In this document: positions 14,374 to 18,361 of the stretch, piece after piece
Layout of the letters: each line of letters starts with the position of its first letter
Position numbering within the stretch: the first letter of the stretch is position 1
NCBI GenBank assembly: GCA_018644785.1
Contig: JABGPV010000079.1
Coordinates: 1-18,361, forward strand
Direction of reading: 5' to 3'
Source: Deltaproteobacteria bacterium
Lineage (GTDB): Bacteria; Desulfobacterota; DSM-4660; Desulfatiglandales; Desulfatiglandaceae
Length of the DNA stretch: 18,361 bases
Notes under the pieces: generated by a model
What the model was told of the DNA's origin: nothing
Seen by the model: only the letters and a program-made list of their open reading frames with translations
Database searches by the model: none
Translations under genes and position numbers: made by a program

Positions 14374-17145
14374 ATGCGATTTTCATTGAAAGTTATATGT
14401 GTTGTTTTCGTTATCCTGTTATTAAACAGTAATGTTAGTGCTGCGGAAAAAAGAGAGGTAAAAAGGGTCCTCATTCTTGCGGGTCACTACAAAAACATGC
14501 CTGCCATTAAGCTTGTTTAAAAAGGCATTGGGCAAGTTTTTGAATCCAACACTGACTATCGCATCAAAGTGGATATAGAATACCTCGATCTATATCGATT
14601 TACCAGCAACCACTACAAGCAAGAAACGGTTGATTTGCTGCGCCATAAATATGGTGATGGTAAAATCGATTGCGTGATCACTATCCTCACCGCTGCTTTG
14701 CGTTTTATGCTTGATTATGGTGATGAAATCTTTCCCGACATACCGACCGTTTTCACGGTTGTTACTGAATCAAATCTCACGGGTCTAGATCTGCCCGGTA
14801 ACGTTACGGGTATTTCATATCACGTGGACATACAAGGAAATTTGGAAACAGCGCTCAAACTCCAGCCAAACACGAAACATGTTGTCCTTGTTGGCGGCAT
14901 CTCGAAAACCGTTGGGGGTATCGTTGAAAATGCCAAAGAGATATTTCAGTCCTATAAAGATGACCTCCAATTCACTTATCTCACTGATCATTCAATGGAT
15001 CAAATTCTTGAACAAGTGGCACGAATGCCTAAAGATACCATAGTTTTTTTTACAACTATCTACAGGGATAAGGCAGGCAGTGTTTTTATTCCACTAGAAT
15101 CCATGGCTGAAATTGTAGGTAAATCAAGTGTCCCCTCTTACAGCATTTTTGAACCGTATCTAGGCCACGGTATTGTCGGCGGGCGCCTGGTTGGTTTTGA
15201 GGTCCAGGGCAAAAAAGCTGCACAATATGCTTTGGCAATACTTAAAGGAGAAAAGCCCACAGATTTCCCGGTAACCAGTTATGGAACGATTGTTCCCATG
15301 TTTGACTGGCGTCAGTTGAACAGATGGGGTCTTGATGAACAGAAACTTCCAGAAGGCAGTATTTTGCGTTTTAAGGAATTGACAATCTGGGGGGTATACA
15401 AGTGGTATATCATTGGCTGGATATCTTTATTTATTATTGAAGCCATTCTTATCTTTCTTTTACTGTTTAACAGGGCCAAGCGTCTTGAGGCAGAATCTGC
15501 CCTGAAAAAATCCCACAATGAACTTGAACTCCGGGTGGAAGAACGTACTGCTGAATTAGCAAAAACAAACGAGCAACTAGAAGAAGAAATTGAAGAGCGT
15601 AAGAAAGCGGAGGAGGCACTGCGGGAGAGTGAACAAAGGCTGTTGAAGGCACAGGAAGTTGCGAGAATGGGCTTCCTGGATTGGAATCTGAAAACCAATG
15701 ATATGTATTGGTCCGACGAAATCTACAATCTCTATGGAATCAAACGCCAACATAAGAAGTCAAACATCGAGAGAACCATGGAACTAGTGCATCCAGACGA
15801 TCTGCCATTCGTAGAAAAGCATCTTGATATGGCTATTCGAGGTGTCAAGGAATACAATATCGACCACCGAAAGTTGCGCTCCGATGGCAAAACTATTTGG
15901 GTTCATGCCCAAGCCGAGCTAGTCCGTGATGCAGATGGCAATCCAGAAAGCCTGCTTGGTACGGTAGTCGACATCACCGAGCGCAAGGACCTTGAAAGCC
16001 AACTTCTGGAAGCCCGGAAGACCGAAGCAATCGGCTCCCTGGCTGGCGGGGTTGCACACCGTTTCAACAATGAGCTGTCCGTCATCGTAGGAAATATCGA
16101 CCTGCTTGCCCTGGAAAAGGCGGAAGATGACGAGATGTTGGAAAAACTCAATGATATGCTGGATTCAGGTAAACGAATGGCCCATCTCGCCGATCAATTG
16201 CTGGCCTATTCCGGGGGTGGAAAATACAATGTGCAGAGCGTCTCATTAAATAATATCGTCACGGGGGTTCTTACGCTTAAGAAACAGACACTCCATCCCG
16301 GCGTTCGCGTAGAGACCGACCTTCTGTCGGGTCTCCATGTCACACGGGCCGATCCCAGCCAGATGCTGATGGTTTTATCGGCCCTGATTACGAACGCAAA
16401 CGAGGCCATGGAAGACCAGGGTTCGATTCGGATATCCACCAGGAACATTGGCCCAGACCAGGCGCTTCAAAAGGATTACCCGGATCTAAAACCGGGACCG
16501 TATGTCTGTCTTAGTATCGAAGATACCGGCAAGGGCATGAATGAAAAGGCAAGGAGAAGGATATTTGATCCCTTCTACACCACTCATTTCACAGGACGCG
16601 GTCTTGGAATGGCCGCGGTTTATGGAATAATCAAGAACCACAATGGTGACATCACCGTAGACTCAGAACCAGGCAAGGGGACTGTGGTCCGAATCTATCT
16701 CCCTGCCATGACGCCAGAGAGCAAAGAGCAGGGAGCAAAGGTGGTCAAACAACCGGAGGTCGAACTGGCCATGGGCAAAGGTACCGTCCTGGTCATTGAG
16801 GATGAAGAACCTCTGGTTGATCTGTTCAGGAAGATATTGGAGAAGCTTGGTTATCGTGCTCTCCTCGCGAGGACGGGGAAAGAGGCCATTGAACTTGCCA
16901 AGAACTTTGACGGCCAGATTGACCTGGCACTCCTCGACATAAAACTGCCCGATATGGACGGGGACAGGGTTTACCCTCTTATCATGGAAGCAAGGCCTGA
17001 TCTGAAAGTGATCGTGTGCAGTGGTTACAGTATACACGGCCCTGCCCAGGACATCCTTGATGCCGGTGCCGAAGGATTCATGCAGAAACCGTTTTCCATT
17101 GCACCTTTTGCTGAAAAACTGAATGAGGTGTTGGATGGGGATTAG
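14374..17145 (+). pseudogene. Hybrid sensor histidine kinase with ABC-substrate-binding-like sensor, interrupted by one in-frame TAA
   Basis: Read through, this is a 922-residue membrane kinase. It has a signal peptide (MRFSLKVICVVFVILLLNSNVSAAE) and a periplasmic sensor resembling uncharacterised ABC-transporter substrate-binding proteins (about 32-325, with IVGGRLVGFEVQGKKAA). Next come a transmembrane helix (about 346-368), a coiled coil and a PAS domain (about 427-545). The HisKA box is GGVAHRFNNELS (His562), followed by the N-box LITNANEAMED and ATP-lid boxes EDTGKGM and GRGLGMAAVYG. A C-terminal receiver has acidic pocket EDEE, phospho-acceptor Asp855 and Lys905. Codon 49 is TAA (14518-14520), between MPAIKLV and KGIGQVF, and the same frame continues. 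A GAA-to-TAA change would explain it. GTG 14569 is the next plausible restart but has no ribosome-binding site and would lose the signal peptide. The start ATG 14374 has GAGGT 6 nt upstream. Confidence 0.85.
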
Positions 17146-17903
17146 ACGACAAAACCAGCCTCTGGTTGCCTTGCCTGCTGAGATGAACTACACTCTTTTG
17201 CTCCTGGAATTTCAAAAAGCCGCGGGAGAAAAGGGATCACACCTATTTATCATTTTCATTGGTCGCCCTCTTTTTTGGGGAACAATCACCTAGCCAAGTT
17301 CTTCGGCCAACCTTTCCTGAAATAGCCTCCTTCCCCAGGCTTTACCCTGTAATGCTGCCTCACGAATCGCCTCCAGATCTCCAGCCAATCTTGTTCGTAA
17401 AAAATCCCAATAGCAGAACGCCGATCCAGAAGGAAATCCGCCATTACGATCTTCCGTGAGGAAATAGCTTGACTTCCCTTTTTGTACTTGGATAAAGCTT
17501 CTTTCATGCAGAAACCTTTTCGACGAATTCGCTGAACTCGCGGCACAGGAAACAAAACGTGTTGAGAGCATTTTCAGCGATGTCTTTGCCGATTCCGGAA
17601 TGAGAAAAACACCTTGACTCCGAAAAACCAATTCCTTAATGTTCCGTATAAACCGCAACTATACTGCGGATTATCATCATAAATCGAAATGCGGCTGGGG
17701 AATTTAAGAGGACTCAGGGCATTGCGGGAGGAGGGAGTCGTAGAGAATTTCGCTGTGGTCAGTCGTGATAGATACCAGCGAAAAATCAGCGACGGCATAG
17801 TCGTCTTCCCCTGGCACGTGTTTCTGGATAAGCTCTGGAGCGGAGAGATCGTTTAGTATTAGATGAGTAATGAGAATCTGAAATGGAGGAATGACGACGC
17901 AAA
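17146..17903. other. About 760 bp without a recognisable intact gene, probably degraded coding DNA
   Basis: Short frames exist on both strands but none has the length, start and composition of a convincing gene. Three pieces look protein-like. On the minus strand 17290-17460 ends TRLAGDLEAIREAALQGKAW...ERLAEELG. On the plus strand 17522-17617 reads DEFAELAAQETKRVESIFSD...; a one-base deletion would join it to MQKNLF just upstream, as in phasin-like proteins. On the minus strand 17704-17850 includes HVPGEDDYAVADFSLV. They lie in different frames with stops between, as expected of decayed genes. A 6-bp stem (AACCAG-cct-CTGGTT, 17153-17167) follows the kinase stop but has no T-tract. No family could be assigned. 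Promoter signals for the downstream phosphorylase were not identified. Confidence 0.4.
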
Positions 17904-18361
17904 ATGACATCCACGAATAGACCAGATCATATGAACAATGAAGGCGCGAAAAATTTGAGAATCAGCCGGATACCTTACAACCGTGATCCGGACTTCACAC
18001 GCCCCAGTCTGGTGATTTCTTCCGATGCCCGAGAACGCATGTTTTCCCGGCTGTCACTTCTTTATGGCGAGACGGAAGCAAAAGAATGGATGCCGGAACT
18101 GGAACGGCTTCTCAGGGTGCATCACGCCCACAAACCTCAGGAACTGATTGATCATGAAAAGGATTTCGATCCCTTTGAGCGATTCACGGAAAAGGACGTG
18201 GTCCTCATTCCCTATGCCGATGTTTTGAAAGGCGAGAGGGGCAGCTTCCTTTCCTTACTGCACCGATTTATTCAAGAGTACAATCGTGGGGGAATAAACA
18301 CCATTCACATCCTCCCCTTTTTCCCCTATTCCTCGGACAGGGGGTTCGCGGTTGTGGATTT
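17904..18361 (+). CDS. GH13 sucrose-phosphorylase-like enzyme (sugar phosphorylase), N-terminal part
   Basis: The frame is open from ATG 17904 to the window edge (152 codons, no stop), so only the N-terminus is seen. The sequence NTIHILPFFPYSSDRGFAVVDF is the first conserved barrel-strand region of the GH13_18 sucrose phosphorylase group. The preceding helical segment (SLLYGETEAKEWMPELERLL) fits the extended N-terminus of the branch that includes glucosylglycerate phosphorylases. Members cleave an alpha-glucoside with phosphate to give glucose-1-phosphate; which glucoside cannot be told from this part. Catalytic Asp and Glu would lie beyond the window. The start is uncertain: GGAGG (17885-17889) is 14 nt before ATG 17904, and an in-frame ATG at 17931 has no ribosome-binding site. 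A 9-codon frame (17891-17920) overlaps the start. It is the first gene after the degraded region and shows no clear tie to the regulon. Confidence 0.8.
   Translation, partial: MTSTNRPDHMNNEGAKNLRISRIPYNRDPDFTRPSLVISSDARERMFSRLSLLYGETEAKEWMPELERLLRVHHAHKPQELIDHEKDFDPFERFTEKDVVLIPYADVLKGERGSFLSLLHRFIQEYNRGGINTIHILPFFPYSSDRGFAVVD

Noticed and set aside
14302..14520. A 72-codon open frame from GTG 14302 as a separate small membrane protein
   Set aside because: It is the 5' end of the kinase in the same frame. The sigma-54 promoter lies inside it, and the better start with a ribosome-binding site is ATG 14374.
11362..14520. TAA reassigned as a sense codon, to explain both interrupted genes
   Set aside because: TAA is used as the normal stop of higB and of the phospholipase-D-like gene, whose ends match their families, so global reassignment is unlikely.
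17153..17167. Rho-independent terminator after the kinase
   Set aside because: The stem is only 6 bp and no T-run follows.
17491..17535. Remnant of a receiver domain (FMQKPF, sharing 14 bp with the kinase at its Lys905 motif)
   Set aside because: A single 14-bp match is expected by chance at about this window size, and the flanking residues do not fit a receiver domain.
1..18361. tRNA, rRNA or CRISPR arrays
   Set aside because: No cloverleaf, rRNA-like or regularly spaced repeat pattern was seen on either strand.

Overview
The window reads as chromosomal DNA of a Gram-negative, probably anaerobic bacterium, most likely in the Desulfobacterota (Desulfobacteria-like). The reasons are a RACo-type corrinoid activator, sigma-54 control with PAS-domain regulators, a long hybrid histidine kinase with a periplasmic ABC-substrate-binding-like sensor, an RND/NodT envelope system and a GH13 sugar phosphorylase. 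This placement is inference; there is no rRNA or other marker.

Layout. (1) 9-1862 (+): a corrinoid-activating 2Fe-2S/ASKHA protein, probably the end of a methyltransferase operon outside the window. (2) 1863-2984: a small accessory island on the minus strand with a 62-aa Cys-rich protein and a higBA toxin-antitoxin pair. It lies between two 86-bp direct repeats, which are the real 3' end of the RACo gene and an orphan, diverged copy of that end. (3) 11908 down to 2985 (-): a tightly spaced six-gene envelope operon in the order ABM-domain protein, Phenol_MetA_deg/SphA-like outer-membrane protein (broken by an in-frame TAA), phospholipase-D/cardiolipin-synthase-like lipoprotein, RND adaptor, RND pump and NodT outer-membrane channel. 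(4) 14087 down to 12168 (-): a PAS-PAS-AAA+-Fis sigma-54 activator. (5) 14374-17145 (+): a divergent hybrid histidine kinase, also broken by one in-frame TAA near its start. (6) 17146-17903: about 760 bp with no gene I recognise, probably degraded. (7) 17904 to the right edge (+): the start of a sucrose-phosphorylase-like GH13 enzyme.

The most interesting observation is a regulatory circuit visible in the DNA. Both transcription units flanking the sigma-54 activator have a -24/-12 promoter: TGGCACG-N4-TTGAT before the envelope operon and TGGCATG-N4-TTGCT before the kinase. Each has a copy of the same dyad, CAAATATGGTT facing AACCATATTTG or a relaxed version, about 115-125 bp upstream. That is the geometry expected of an enhancer-binding-protein site. 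I infer that the activator at 12168-14087 switches on both the envelope/efflux operon and the kinase, and may regulate itself because one site lies over its own 5' region. I do not recognise this as a described system.

Two genes of this putative regulon, the sensor kinase (codon 49) and the outer-membrane protein (codon 55), each carry one TAA in an otherwise open, well-conserved frame. Either the input and one output of the circuit have recently been lost, or these are sequence errors.
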